DNA of 64,000 bases from Ramlibacter albus (GTDB lineage: Bacteria > Pseudomonadota > Gammaproteobacteria > Burkholderiales > Burkholderiaceae_C): NCBI RefSeq assembly GCF_014297445.1, contig NZ_JACORU010000001.1, forward strand, positions 62,001-126,000, written 5' to 3'. Below, in pieces: positions 43,665-53,042 of this stretch (position 1 is the stretch's first letter; every line of letters begins with the position of its first letter). Below the pieces are notes generated by a model. That model had not been told where the DNA came from. It saw nothing but the letters and a program-made list of their open reading frames with translations, and did no database searches. The position numbers and the translations under genes were made by a program.

Positions 43665-45014
43665 ATGACGCTCATCGAAACCCTGGCTGCCTACGCCGCC
43701 AACCAGTCCGCACACGGGCTCACTCCGGCCGTCACACATGCAGCCAAGCGCGCGCTAGTGGACTGGGTCGCGGCGCTGCTGCCGGGCACACGCATCGAAC
43801 CCGCGGGTGCACTCACCCGGGCGCACGCGGAGGAACTGGGCATCGGCCGCAGCAGCCTGCCCGGCTTGCGCACCACCGCGCTCCCCCCGGCAGCGGCATG
43901 GATCAACGGCAGCGTGTCGCACGCAATCGAGTTCGACGACATCTATCGCGACGCGGTCTACCACCCGGGATGTCCCACGATCGCGGGTGCGCTCGCCGTG
44001 GCAGAGCACGCGGGCCTCTCCGGTAAACGGCTACTGGAAGCGATCACCATCGGCTACGAAGTGTCCACGCGCATCGGCGAGGCGGTGCAACCCTCCCACT
44101 ACAGGTACTGGCACACCACCGGCACTGTAGGCTGCTTCGGCGCGGCGGCGGCTGCGGGTGTGTTGCTGTCGCCCGAGGCATCGGTTACAGCGCATGCACT
44201 CGCCACCTCGGCGACGTTCGCTTCGGGGCTGCAGCAGGCTTTCCGTTCGGATGCGATGACCAAAGCGCTGCACGCCGGCCACGCGGCCTGGGTCGGCGTC
44301 ACGGCCGCGCAAGGCGCGGCGCACGGAATCACCGGTGTGCTGGACATCCTCGAAGGCGACGCCGGCTTCGGCGCGGCGATGGCGCGCGCACCCGACTGGG
44401 CGAAGGCGACCGAAGCGCTGGGCGAGCGATTCAACATCGAGAGCGTGACGGTCAAGAACCACGGCTGCTGCGGCCACACCTTCGCGGCGATCGACGCCCT
44501 CCAGAAGCTGCAGGCCGACCTAGGATTCACGCACGGGCAAATCGAATCGATCGCGGTACGCACTTACCGCGCGGGAGTGGAGGTCGCCGGCATCCGCGAG
44601 CCCAGGACCGCGTTCGAGTGCAAGTTCAGCACTCCCTATGTGGTCTCGCATGCGGCGAAGTACGGCTCGGTCCGGCTTGCGGCCTTCGAGCAGGAACGCA
44701 TGCAGGACGTCGAGGTCCGTGCGCTCATGGCGAAGCTCACGCTCACCGAGGACTCGGAGCTCACTGCCCGCTTTCCCCGCATGCGCTCGGCGCATGTGGC
44801 CGTGCGCCTCAAAGATGGCCGCGAGTTTGCGTATTTCCAGCCGCACCGCGTGGGTGATCCCGAGGCGCCGCTGTCCGATGCGCAGATCAGCGAGAAGTTC
44901 ATCGAACTGGCCACGCCGGTGATCGGCAGCGAGCGGGCGGCGAGCCTGCTGGCGCAGCTGTGGGGTGTCGACGAAGTTACGAACGTGCAGTCGCTTCAGC
45001 TCGCGCTACTTTGA
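43665..45014 (+). CDS. MmgE/PrpD family protein
   Basis: A 449-residue MmgE/PrpD protein from ATG 43665 (MTLIETLAAYAANQ). Family blocks are NGSVSHAIEFDDIYRDAVYHPG, TIGYEVSTRIGEAVQPSHYRYWH, RSDAMTKALHAGHAAW and KNHGCCGHTFAAID. The latter carries conserved cysteines and His near the active site. It is shorter and clearly different from the paralogue at 35458. As the last gene of the operon it probably hydrates, dehydrates or decarboxylates an acid derived from the two dehydrogenase steps. Confidence 0.87.
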   Translation: MTLIETLAAYAANQSAHGLTPAVTHAAKRALVDWVAALLPGTRIEPAGALTRAHAEELGIGRSSLPGLRTTALPPAAAWINGSVSHAIEFDDIYRDAVYHPGCPTIAGALAVAEHAGLSGKRLLEAITIGYEVSTRIGEAVQPSHYRYWHTTGTVGCFGAAAAAGVLLSPEASVTAHALATSATFASGLQQAFRSDAMTKALHAGHAAWVGVTAAQGAAHGITGVLDILEGDAGFGAAMARAPDWAKATEALGERFNIESVTVKNHGCCGHTFAAIDALQKLQADLGFTHGQIESIAVRTYRAGVEVAGIREPRTAFECKFSTPYVVSHAAKYGSVRLAAFEQERMQDVEVRALMAKLTLTEDSELTARFPRMRSAHVAVRLKDGREFAYFQPHRVGDPEAPLSDAQISEKFIELATPVIGSERAASLLAQLWGVDEVTNVQSLQLALL

Positions 45015-45143
45015 ACCGATGCGCCTGCTTCCTATTGAACCGGCCTCTATGCACTTGAAATTCAGACACGCGCCATCATGTTCGAAAGAAGGAAACCACG
45101 GACAGGTGGATCAAAATTCACCCGGCGTCGACAGGACGATCAT

Positions 45144-45965
45144 CTACCGTGGGATTCGGAAGCGCGTCCCAGGCAAGGGAGGGTCGACAGGCGCACCGGC
45201 GAAGCATTGCGCGAGTGACATCCAAAGCCTCGCCCCAGTTCCCCGCACATCGAGATCGGTGTCGGCAACATTGCGCGTCTGCGTCATGACCTGACAGAAC
45301 TCCTCCGCACTTCCCCGGATTGACTCCCGCGCCTCTGACGCTCCCCAAACCCAGCGCGCTCCTGACGGGGCATGCAGCTCGACATACGGCATATCGGGCG
45401 GTGTAGCCAGGCCTCTGTTCCTGAAAGTCCAGGAACGCGTGTTGATGCCCAGCACACTGATGCTGTGCAAGACGTCGTCAGTCGAGATGCGTACGACTCC
45501 AAGGAGGTCGTAGATCGCCTGCGCATGGGCCCACGTCTCCATCAGTCGCGCCGTCGCTGAGGAGCGTACGCTCATCTCCGGGCCAATCCACGGCACGCGC
45601 GCCCTAGGTTCTGCGCGAGAGAAGTCTTCTGCCAGTGACGCACTGAAATTGCACCACAGGTCTAGCAACTCCGCGCCACATCGCCCGTTCAACCAATGTC
45701 TCGTGTAGTCCACCCGCGACTGACCACCTTGAATCGCGGTCCAGAATTCCTGGACGTGCAGATGGAAGGCTTCGCGGCTGTGCAACGAGAGGCTGGCACC
45801 AACATTCCAGAGGTGGAGATGCCCAACTATGTCGTCAAACGTCCACTGTTTGAACTGCGTCGGCACTTGGAAATCTTCGGGCCGAAGTGGTTGGAGCAGA
45901 TCGTAGATCCGTTGCGTCTCCCCAAGTAAAGTGCCCGCCTCCGGGGGGGCTGCATGTTCGCTCAT
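45144..45965 (-). CDS. TIGR03084-type DinB/maleylpyruvate-isomerase-like protein
   Basis: A 273-residue protein resembling the TIGR03084 family of putative metal-binding proteins, with an MDMPI/DinB-like four-helix N-terminal domain. TFDDIVGHLHLWNVGASLSL carries the first metal-type His, and METWAHAQAIYDLLG the second His block. The C-terminal half includes NTRSWTFRNRGL. The substrate is unknown; relatives use thiol cofactors. The start ATG shares its A with the stop of the NDP-forming ligase, so the two proteins are made together. Family assignment is from memory of motifs. Confidence 0.65.
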   Translation of the reverse strand: MSEHAAPPEAGTLLGETQRIYDLLQPLRPEDFQVPTQFKQWTFDDIVGHLHLWNVGASLSLHSREAFHLHVQEFWTAIQGGQSRVDYTRHWLNGRCGAELLDLWCNFSASLAEDFSRAEPRARVPWIGPEMSVRSSATARLMETWAHAQAIYDLLGVVRISTDDVLHSISVLGINTRSWTFRNRGLATPPDMPYVELHAPSGARWVWGASEARESIRGSAEEFCQVMTQTRNVADTDLDVRGTGARLWMSLAQCFAGAPVDPPLPGTRFRIPR

Positions 45966-48073
45966 CAGGCTTCGTGTAGAACGTCCTCGCGGAGCACGAT
46001 CAGCGCATCCACTGCTACCACGCCGTCGGGAAGCACGATCAACGGATTGATGTCGACGCTGGCGATCGCACCCTGATGCCGATGTGCAAACACGGACAGC
46101 CGCGAGAGGGCACCAGCAAGTGCGTCGATATCACAGGCCTGGCCCCCCCGAACACCGTCCAGGACGGCTCTGCCGCGGATCTCATCGATCATTTGGCGCG
46201 CCTCCTTGGCGTCGAATGGAGCTAGTCTGAAAACCACGTCCTTGAGTACCTCGATCAGTACGCCACCCAGGCCAAACATGACGGCAGGGCCGAACACCGG
46301 GTCGACAACAATCCCTGCGACCGCCTCTACACCTCCGAAAACCATCTCGGCCACCACCACCCCGTCTACACGTGCGCCAGGCACGAGATCCGAGGCGCGT
46401 GAACGCAGCAGCTCATAAGCAGCGAATACACGCCCCTCATCGTTCAGGTCGAGCACCACGCCGCCGATCTCTGTCTTGTGGGGGATGTCCGCCGACGCGA
46501 TCTTCAGCACAACCGGGCATCCGAAAGAGCGCCAGGCTTCGACTGCCTCGGTCGCGCTGTTGACGAGAACTTCACGGACCACGCGGATTCCTGCATTGGC
46601 CAGGATGCGTTTGGCTTCCATTTCGCTAACCGGTCCTCGTGCCGGAATGGCTGCGGCACGGGTGTCTTGAAAGGATGTTTTCTCGGCCGGCCGATCAAAA
46701 GAATCGTGGAACCGGGCCAGCGCAGCCAACGACCGGATCGCATGTTGCGGTTCCTGGAAGCACGGGTACCCCAATGCCTCATATTCGCGAGTCACCTCTT
46801 CGGATGCGATGAAACAGAGGCTTATGTGTTCGTCGGGGTAGCGGTCGCGGATGTCCTTGAAAATCTGCAGCGTGCTCACCCTCGCGGATTGGACGCCAGG
46901 CACACTTGACAGATATACGATCTGGGCATCGCAGCCCCCGGCTTCTATGGCGATTCCAACAGCGTTCTTCATTACGGCAGGATCGTTCAGGACCTGCGCG
47001 GTGAAATCCACCGGGTTACGAGCGGATGCAAAAGGCACCAGCTCCTTGAGCTGCTTTTGAGCGACATCGGGCAGCTCCGGAACATCGAGTCCGAAGTCCT
47101 CACAGGCGTCCGCCAGTTGAATGCCAACACCACCGGAGACCGTCTGCACACCGATGCGCCGACCCTTTGGGAAGCGTCCGAATTGGCAGCTGTACGCTAC
47201 ATGCACAGCTTCTTCCGTCGTCCGTGCTCGATGAACACCATATTGCCGGAAGAGCGCGTCATAGATCGAGTCAGCGCCTGCAAGGGATGCGGTATGGGTG
47301 GCCGCAGCCTCTGCACCCGCAACACTGCGTCCTGACTTCAGGAAGATGACGGGCTTTCTTGCGACGCGCGCCATCCTGAATGCCTCCTTCAGTCGTGGGC
47401 CGTCCTGGACTCCCTCGGCGTAGGCGACAATGATCTCCACCTCGGGGGCCGAGGCGAAGAACTGGATGATTTCGGCCACGGACACGTCGGCCTCATTGCC
47501 GGTACTAACCCAATAGGTCGCTCCAAGGCCGCGCATTTGCGATGCGAGGAAGACGTGCGCTCCGTACGCCCCACTTTGGCTGACAATCCCGAGTGGTCCG
47601 CTGCGCAAGCGGATCATGCTCGGAGCGTTCGCGAACGTCCCGAACCAACCACTCTCAGCATGGAAAGAGCCCAAGCAGTTGGGACCGAGCACGCGAATAC
47701 CTTGTTCCCTGGCGATTGCGCTGATGGCGTCCTGAGCCTCCCTGCCCGAGGAGCCCACCTCGGCGAAGCCAGAGCTGAAGACAATTGCAGACTGCACTCC
47801 CGCGTTTGCACAATCGCGCAATGCCTCGACAGTCAATGCTGCCGGGACGGCGATGATTGCTGTGTCAACGCGCGCCGGCACCTCGCTGATCGACGGATAC
47901 GTCTTCAGGCCTTGCACGGTCTTGTACTTCGGGTTCACAGGGTAAATCTCCCCCATGAACGAGTTCAGGAGCATTGCCTCGATCGGCCTCCCACCGATGC
48001 GCGACGGATCGTTGGATGCGCCGATTACCGCAACCGTACGTGGGTGCAACAAGGATCGAATGGAACCTGTCAT
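45965..48073 (-). CDS. NDP-forming acyl-CoA synthetase (acetyl-CoA synthetase ADP-forming-like)
   Basis: A 702-residue single-chain enzyme. ATG 48073 (MTGSIRSLLHPRTVAVIGAS) overlaps the previous stop by four bases; codons upstream of it are not family-like. Domain order is CoA-binding Rossmann (about 1-130, GASNDPSRIGGRP), a succinyl-CoA-synthetase-like part with the phospho-His segment ATHTASLAGAD (about 270-300), then an ATP-grasp domain from about 470 with KIASADIPHKTEIGGV. It forms an acyl-CoA from acid, CoA and ATP, or makes ATP in reverse. It gives this operon its own activation step, chemically distinct from the four AMP-forming ligases. Confidence 0.9.
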   Translation of the reverse strand: MTGSIRSLLHPRTVAVIGASNDPSRIGGRPIEAMLLNSFMGEIYPVNPKYKTVQGLKTYPSISEVPARVDTAIIAVPAALTVEALRDCANAGVQSAIVFSSGFAEVGSSGREAQDAISAIAREQGIRVLGPNCLGSFHAESGWFGTFANAPSMIRLRSGPLGIVSQSGAYGAHVFLASQMRGLGATYWVSTGNEADVSVAEIIQFFASAPEVEIIVAYAEGVQDGPRLKEAFRMARVARKPVIFLKSGRSVAGAEAAATHTASLAGADSIYDALFRQYGVHRARTTEEAVHVAYSCQFGRFPKGRRIGVQTVSGGVGIQLADACEDFGLDVPELPDVAQKQLKELVPFASARNPVDFTAQVLNDPAVMKNAVGIAIEAGGCDAQIVYLSSVPGVQSARVSTLQIFKDIRDRYPDEHISLCFIASEEVTREYEALGYPCFQEPQHAIRSLAALARFHDSFDRPAEKTSFQDTRAAAIPARGPVSEMEAKRILANAGIRVVREVLVNSATEAVEAWRSFGCPVVLKIASADIPHKTEIGGVVLDLNDEGRVFAAYELLRSRASDLVPGARVDGVVVAEMVFGGVEAVAGIVVDPVFGPAVMFGLGGVLIEVLKDVVFRLAPFDAKEARQMIDEIRGRAVLDGVRGGQACDIDALAGALSRLSVFAHRHQGAIASVDINPLIVLPDGVVAVDALIVLREDVLHEA

Positions 48074-49194
48074 CTGCGGCCTTCGGACAATGCCAGCGCG
48101 TGCCGGGGGCCATCGGTCCATCCCTGCCTCCATGCTGCTTCGGCCCGGATGAGTTCGGGCCCACCCCCGAGTTGCCGATCCACCGCGATGCGCTTGAACC
48201 ACCAATGAAGTCCCAGCTCGTCGGTAAAACCAATGCCGCCGTGCACCTCGGTTGCGGCCCGGGCAACGAATTGCGAGACATCCGCGATCCGGGCTTTTGC
48301 ATGGCATGCGGACACCACGGCATCTGGCAGACGTTGGTCCAGCGAATGGCTTGCGAACCACAGCAAGGCGTGGCAAGGCTCGATTTCAGCTGCCATTTCC
48401 GCACACAGGTGCTTGACGGCTTGAAAGGACCCGATGGGAACACCGAACTGCTTGCGATCATGCGCATAGGCGACGGCCATCTCCAACATTCGCTGGGATG
48501 CACCCAGTGCGTCAGCCGAGATGAGCACGCGTGCGATGGCGATCAGTTCGGACAACAGTTCGCCGCCGCCCGAATGCGCGAGTCGCTCAGCGACAACGTC
48601 CTCCATTTCCAATGTGCAGAAGCCCCTGGTGCGGTCGACAGTCACTAGCTGGCGCTCGCGCAACCCCGGCGAATCCCGGGTCACGATCCAGAGGGCTCCG
48701 AGACTGTCCGGAACCAGCAGGTGCGTCGAATCAGGCGGGCAGGCGGCCATGAACGAACGGCCGTTAAGCCGTCCCGCGACTGACGAGACAATGCCGCCCT
48801 CCCGGTCGGATATCGCGTGCGTGAGCGCGGTCCCGAAACTGGCAGTGCCTTCCACCAGCTTCCGGAGCCAGACCGCCTTCTGGGACTCGGACCCTGAACG
48901 ACTCAAGGCAATCGACGTCAACACACTCCCGGTCAGATCGACGGGGGCGACGTAGCGTCCCAGCATCTCGAACACGATTGCGGCGTCTAGCACTCCCAGC
49001 CCCAAACCACCATGCTCCGGTGGCACGACGATCCCGGTCGCACCCACCTCGTTTAGGCGCGATTGAAGCGCCCTAGCCGCTGCAGCATCTCCGTCCAGGA
49101 TCCGCCGTACCGTCGATGTCGAACTGAAATCCGTGAGGCACTGGGCGAACGCATCCTGGAAGGCCCGCTGATCATCCGAAAGACCGAAATCCAT
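48070..49194 (-). CDS. Acyl-CoA dehydrogenase-like subunit lacking the catalytic Glu
   Basis: A 374-residue acyl-CoA dehydrogenase homologue. The start is ATG 49194 (MDFGLSDDQRAFQD). The flavin-contact motif TEPxxGSD is degraded: the region around residues 120-135 reads FGTALTHAISDREGG. Neither catalytic position holds Glu: the C-terminal site reads LGGGPELI and the isovaleryl-type site IAIARV. VHGGIGFTDELGLHWW is intact. Ten bases upstream lies a dehydrogenase that has its Glu. This matches the heteromeric alpha2beta2 enzymes of steroid degraders (ChsE1-ChsE2, ChsE4-ChsE5), in which one subunit is non-catalytic. Confidence 0.85.
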   Translation of the reverse strand: MDFGLSDDQRAFQDAFAQCLTDFSSTSTVRRILDGDAAAARALQSRLNEVGATGIVVPPEHGGLGLGVLDAAIVFEMLGRYVAPVDLTGSVLTSIALSRSGSESQKAVWLRKLVEGTASFGTALTHAISDREGGIVSSVAGRLNGRSFMAACPPDSTHLLVPDSLGALWIVTRDSPGLRERQLVTVDRTRGFCTLEMEDVVAERLAHSGGGELLSELIAIARVLISADALGASQRMLEMAVAYAHDRKQFGVPIGSFQAVKHLCAEMAAEIEPCHALLWFASHSLDQRLPDAVVSACHAKARIADVSQFVARAATEVHGGIGFTDELGLHWWFKRIAVDRQLGGGPELIRAEAAWRQGWTDGPRHALALSEGRR

Positions 49195-49204
49195 TGGCAG
49201 CCTT

Positions 49205-50401
49205 CTAAACCGCGTGAGCGCGGCGCGGCATTCCGAGCCCGCGCTCCGCGATGATGTTTTTTTGTATCTGAGCGGTGCCGCCGCCAATGATCAGCCCCAG
49301 GTCGAACATGTAGTTGTTTTGCCAGGCTCCACCAGCGCGAACGAAATCACTACCCCCGTCCAGAACCCCGACTTCTCCGAGAACATCGATTGCCAGAGCG
49401 GACAGTTGGTAATTCAGCTCGCAACCCTGAAGCTTCACAACGAGCTGACAGAGGCCCGGCTCTTCACCCTTCATGCGGCACGTGAGAATTCTGGCGCTGT
49501 TCAGCCGGAGCGCCATGAGCCATGACTGCAGCTTCACCAGCCTGTCGGTGTAGACCGGGTTATCGATGAGGCGGCAGCCGTTGACCTTTTCACTGGTCAT
49601 CAGCTCGACCAGTTCCTGGAAACGCGTCTGCGTGACCTCTGGATTGCCGAGAGCGCCACGCTCGTGCTTGAGAGCCTCATTGGCGACCTCCCAACCACGC
49701 CCACGGGCACCCACGAGATGATCCAGCGGCACACATACGTCAGTGAGAAAGACCTCGTTGAAAGAGGATCTGCCCGTCATCGTCTTCAGCGGCCTGACGT
49801 CGATGCCGGCTGCACTCATCGGCACGAGAATAAAGCTGATACCACCGTGCTTTTCTGCCTCCGGTTCGGTCCGGACCAAGCAGAACATCATGTCGGCCTG
49901 ATGTGCCTCGCTTGTCCAGATTTTCTGCCCTGTGATGACGAAGTGATCTTCCTCTACTCGTCCCCGCGTGGACAGGGCTGCCAGGTCGCTACCTGCCCCT
50001 GGTTCCGAATAGCCTTGGCACCAGATCAACTCTCCCCGCAGCGTGGGGGGGATCCAGCGCTGTTTCTGCTCCTCCGTACCGTATTCGAGCAGGGTCGGCA
50101 CCAACATCGACACACCTTGCCGGTTCGCCACCAGCATCCGGTCCGTGATGCCAGCCGCAGCAAATTCCTCCGAGATCGCGCGCTGCTCCATCAGGTTCGG
50201 CTTGGCCCCATAGCCGCCATAACGCGAAGGAACTGTTCGTCCCAGAAACCCGTTGGTAAGCAAAAGCTGTTGCCACAGGCGACGCTCCTCCGTCCCGAGC
50301 CGGGTATCCGACTCGGGTGGCGCCAAGTGCCTGTGCGCCGCAATGAACTCCCGAAGCGATTGGCGAAAACTTAGTTCGTCTGGGGTAAGAGTCAAGTCCA
50401 T
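49205..50401 (-). CDS. Acyl-CoA dehydrogenase, catalytic partner of the following gene
   Basis: A 398-residue acyl-CoA dehydrogenase starting MDLTLTPDELSFRQSLREF. The flavin motif is GYSEPGAGSDLAAL at 130-143. E247 in ALKHERGAL is at the isovaleryl-type base position; the C-terminal position is glycine (IGGGTAQIQKN). It is slightly long, like the larger subunit in heteromeric dehydrogenases of cholesterol side-chain degradation. First gene of a four-gene leftward operon divergent from the Bug gene at 50662. Confidence 0.88.
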   Translation of the reverse strand: MDLTLTPDELSFRQSLREFIAAHRHLAPPESDTRLGTEERRLWQQLLLTNGFLGRTVPSRYGGYGAKPNLMEQRAISEEFAAAGITDRMLVANRQGVSMLVPTLLEYGTEEQKQRWIPPTLRGELIWCQGYSEPGAGSDLAALSTRGRVEEDHFVITGQKIWTSEAHQADMMFCLVRTEPEAEKHGGISFILVPMSAAGIDVRPLKTMTGRSSFNEVFLTDVCVPLDHLVGARGRGWEVANEALKHERGALGNPEVTQTRFQELVELMTSEKVNGCRLIDNPVYTDRLVKLQSWLMALRLNSARILTCRMKGEEPGLCQLVVKLQGCELNYQLSALAIDVLGEVGVLDGGSDFVRAGGAWQNNYMFDLGLIIGGGTAQIQKNIIAERGLGMPRRAHAV

Positions 50402-50535
50402 GTCGGGTTCGGAATCACGCTATTCGCACGGTGCGACACACATATTCCCCAACCGCGGCTGGAACAAAAAAAGGCGTGTCGTCCGACCATGTTGGCCATG
50501 ATTGCCCCCAGCGTCGCGCCCTACAAGCAAGAAAA

Positions 50536-50575
50536 ACTTCAGGACGGCTTAAGCAAATCTTAAGTGAAGTCTTCA
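50536..50575. promoter_or_regulatory. Cluster of palindromes between divergent genes
   Basis: Within the 260-base gap 50402-50661, CTTAAG occurs at 50548-50553 and 50559-50564. TGAAG-T-CTTCA, a perfect 5-bp inverted repeat, is at 50565-50575, and ACTTCA (50536-50541) mirrors TGAAGT (50565-50570). The cluster lies about 90 bases before the Bug start and is likely a regulator site for the divergent pair. The binding protein is unknown. The rest of the gap shows nothing recognisable. Confidence 0.4.
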
Positions 50576-50661
50576 TAGAAGATCGACAATGGTGAGTCCT
50601 CTCGGGCTTGGGCCCGGTGCCACCCCGTGAGATGTTATCCGGAAGATTTCAGGAGCAAGTA

Positions 50662-51642
50662 ATGATCCTTACGACTCGACGCCTGCTGCTTAAAGTTGCG
50701 GGAGCTAGCGCGGTCACATGGTCCGCAGCGAGCGCTCAGTCAAGACTGGATAGACCAATAAGGATTGTGGTGGGCTATGGGGCCGGGACCGGTCTGGATA
50801 CGGTGACCCGGTACATCGCCCAACGTCTCGGAAACCGGCTTGGGCAATCTGTTGTGGTGGTGAATGCGCCTGGCGCGGATGGCAACATCGGTGCGGTCGC
50901 TGCCGTTCGCGCCGCTTCTGACATGTATAACCTCTTCGTTGCGGGTTCGTCGACGCATGCGGCGAATGCCGCGATCTACCCGAAGCTCCCATTCGATCCA
51001 GCGGCCGACTTCGCTCCACTGTCGGCATTTGGATACATCCCATTCGTCCTGATCGTCAACCCGGATCGCAGCAAAGCCAGGTCCTTTAGTGAGTTCATTG
51101 CGACCGCTAGGTCAGCAGCCGAGCCGCTTTCGTTTGCGAGCACCAGCGTAGGCAGCCGGATCGCGGGGGAGCTTTTCAAGCAAGTGGCGACGTTGAAAGC
51201 TACGAACATTCCGTACAAACAGAGCGGCGAGGCCATGAGCGACTTCCTTGGCGGTCGCCTTGATTACTACTTCTGCGACATCACCACTGCTTTGCCTGTC
51301 ATCAAATCTGAGCGGGCGGTGGCCTTGGCAATCACCACCAAAGTAAGGAGTCCTAAGCTCCCACAAGTTCCGCCTTTGTCCAAGCTTGGATTTCAGGATT
51401 TTGACGTTTCTTCGTGGGGCGCGATCTGGAGCGTCTCGGCCACGACACCGCGGCCGGTATCGGATGTCATTGCCAAGCACGTGACGGAAATTCTTGCGGA
51501 TGAGGAAGGCCGGGAATTCCTCATTGAAAAAGGATATGTGCCGGCGCCTGCAGGTCCCCAGCACTTGGCAGAACTGCAGATCCGGGACACAGCGGTATTT
51601 GGGAAGGTCATCCGTGATGCAGGAATGGCGCAGCAGCGGTAG
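50662..51642 (+). CDS. Bug/TctC-family periplasmic binding protein
   Basis: A 326-residue Bug protein from ATG 50662, with AGGAGCAAGT as ribosome-binding site. The N-terminus MILTTRRLLLKVAG contains a twin-arginine-like pattern followed by a hydrophobic stretch and cleavage near SAASAQ. Family blocks are RPIRIVVGYGAGTGLDT, GADGNIGAVAAVRA and TNIPYKQSGEAMSDFLGG. VAGSSTHAANAAIYPKLPFDP is shared with the protein at 57304-58299. It is alone on its strand, has lower GC than the early window and faces a CoA-ester operon. No TctA/B partner is present. Confidence 0.9.
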   Translation: MILTTRRLLLKVAGASAVTWSAASAQSRLDRPIRIVVGYGAGTGLDTVTRYIAQRLGNRLGQSVVVVNAPGADGNIGAVAAVRAASDMYNLFVAGSSTHAANAAIYPKLPFDPAADFAPLSAFGYIPFVLIVNPDRSKARSFSEFIATARSAAEPLSFASTSVGSRIAGELFKQVATLKATNIPYKQSGEAMSDFLGGRLDYYFCDITTALPVIKSERAVALAITTKVRSPKLPQVPPLSKLGFQDFDVSSWGAIWSVSATTPRPVSDVIAKHVTEILADEEGREFLIEKGYVPAPAGPQHLAELQIRDTAVFGKVIRDAGMAQQR

Positions 51643-51850
51643 CTGTGCGTGTGGGACGCGTGTTGCTTCCTCGTCGTGGACGGGCATCAGTCCACAGATG
51701 AAAGGCCGTGAAGCAATTGGTCGCGCCTCATTCTGATCAACAAGATTTGCATTTTCTGCCACCGTACTCGCCGCAGCTCTAGAGCGCCGGAAGGGTACGG
51801 GTCACTGCCGGCCGCAGCTGGCAAGCAAACGTCCCCAGCAGGCCCTCCCC

Positions 51851-51873
51851 CGAGGTGGCGTCAAGCCACCTCG
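51851..51873 (-). terminator. GC-rich hairpin over the thiolase stop codon
   Basis: CGAGGTGGC and GCCACCTCG pair perfectly over nine bases with a five-base loop, and the thiolase stop lies within. No T-run follows in the leftward direction, so it is not a classical rho-independent terminator. It could still stabilise or end the leftward transcript. The gap 51643-51850 contains nothing else recognisable. Confidence 0.35.
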
Positions 51874-53042
51874 AACAGACCGGCGGCGCCCATGCCGCCG
51901 CCTACGCACATCGTCACCACCACGTAGCGCGCGCCGGCCGTCCTGCCGGCCAACAGTGCATGCCCCACCATGCGCGCGCCTGACATGCCGAAGGGATGTC
52001 CCATGGCAATGGCGCCGCCATGGATGTTGAGACGCTCGTCGGGAATGCCGAGCCGGTCGCGGCAGTAAAGAACCTGGACCGCGAACGCCTCATTCAGCTC
52101 CCACAAATCTACGTCCTCCATCCGTACCCCGCAGCGCCGCAGGAGGCGTGGCACGGCATATACGGGGCCAATGCCCATTTCGTCCGGCTCGCAACCTGCC
52201 ACCGCGAAACCGCGAAAGACACCCAAGGGCTCCAGGTTACGCTGCTGCGCGAGGCGGCCGCTCATCACCACGCAGGCCGAGGCGCCGTCGCTCAGCTGGC
52301 TTGCGTTGCCTGCGGTAATGGTGCCGCCATCGATTACCGGCGTGAGTGTGGCCAGTTGGGCTGCGGTCGAAGCGCGCAGACCCTCATCGGCGGCCAGCGT
52401 GATATCGGTGAAGGTGTCGGGCGTCCCGTCCTTGCCTTCGATGCGCCTGCGGCTGGCCAGCGGAACGATCTCCCGGTCGAACGCTCCAGCGTCCCGCGCG
52501 GCGATAGCGCGCACCTGGCTGCGCAGGCCGTACTCGTCCTGCCGTTCGCGCGAGATGCCATAGCGGCGCGCCACCGTCTCGGCGGTCTGGATCATCGTCA
52601 CGTAGAGCCCGGGCACGTATTGCTCGATCCATGGATCGCGCTGACGGAAGGTGTTGGTATGGCTGTTCACGGTGAGGCTCACCGCATCCAGTCCGCCGGC
52701 CACCATGATCGGCACGCCGTCCTGCCGAACGCTGTGCGCGGCCATGGCGATCGCCTGGAGACCCGAACTGCAGAAGCGGTTCACCGTCACTCCGGCAGTG
52801 CTGACGGGCAGGCCTGCGCGCAGCGCAGCGGCGCGGCCGATGTTCATGCCGGTCGTGCCTTCGGGGCGGGCGGTGCCGAGGATCACGTCCTCGACTTCGC
52901 CCGGGTCCAGCCCGGCGCGCTGCACCGCGTTCGAAATTGCATGCGCGGCGAGCACCGTGCCCTGCGTATCGTTGAAAGCGCCGCGGTACGCCTTGCCGAT
53001 CGGCGTGCGGGCGGTGGAAACGATGACGGCGTCGTCGGTCAT
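51861..53042 (-). CDS. Acetyl-CoA acetyltransferase / 3-oxoacyl-CoA thiolase
   Basis: A 393-residue classical thiolase. ATG 53042 ([20 protein letters not shown]) overlaps the CoA-transferase stop by four bases. The nucleophile is Cys91 in [30 protein letters not shown] carries the His and [11 protein letters not shown] the second Cys. Unlike the two SCP2-like thiolases earlier in the window it is of the ordinary FadA/PhaA type. It would cleave the 3-oxoacyl-CoA made downstream of the dehydrogenase and crotonase in the same operon; a hydroxyacyl-CoA dehydrogenase is missing here and must come from elsewhere. Confidence 0.94.
   Translation of the reverse strand: MTDDAVIVSTARTPIGKAYRGAFNDTQGTVLAAHAISNAVQRAGLDPGEVEDVILGTARPEGTTGMNIGRAAALRAGLPVSTAGVTVNRFCSSGLQAIAMAAHSVRQDGVPIMVAGGLDAVSLTVNSHTNTFRQRDPWIEQYVPGLYVTMIQTAETVARRYGISRERQDEYGLRSQVRAIAARDAGAFDREIVPLASRRRIEGKDGTPDTFTDITLAADEGLRASTAAQLATLTPVIDGGTITAGNASQLSDGASACVVMSGRLAQQRNLEPLGVFRGFAVAGCEPDEMGIGPVYAVPRLLRRCGVRMEDVDLWELNEAFAVQVLYCRDRLGIPDERLNIHGGAIAMGHPFGMSGARMVGHALLAGRTAGARYVVVTMCVGGGMGAAGLFEVA

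Noticed and set aside
51851-51873. Confident rho-independent terminator
   Set aside because: The stem is strong but no T-run follows in the leftward direction; it is kept only as a low-confidence feature.
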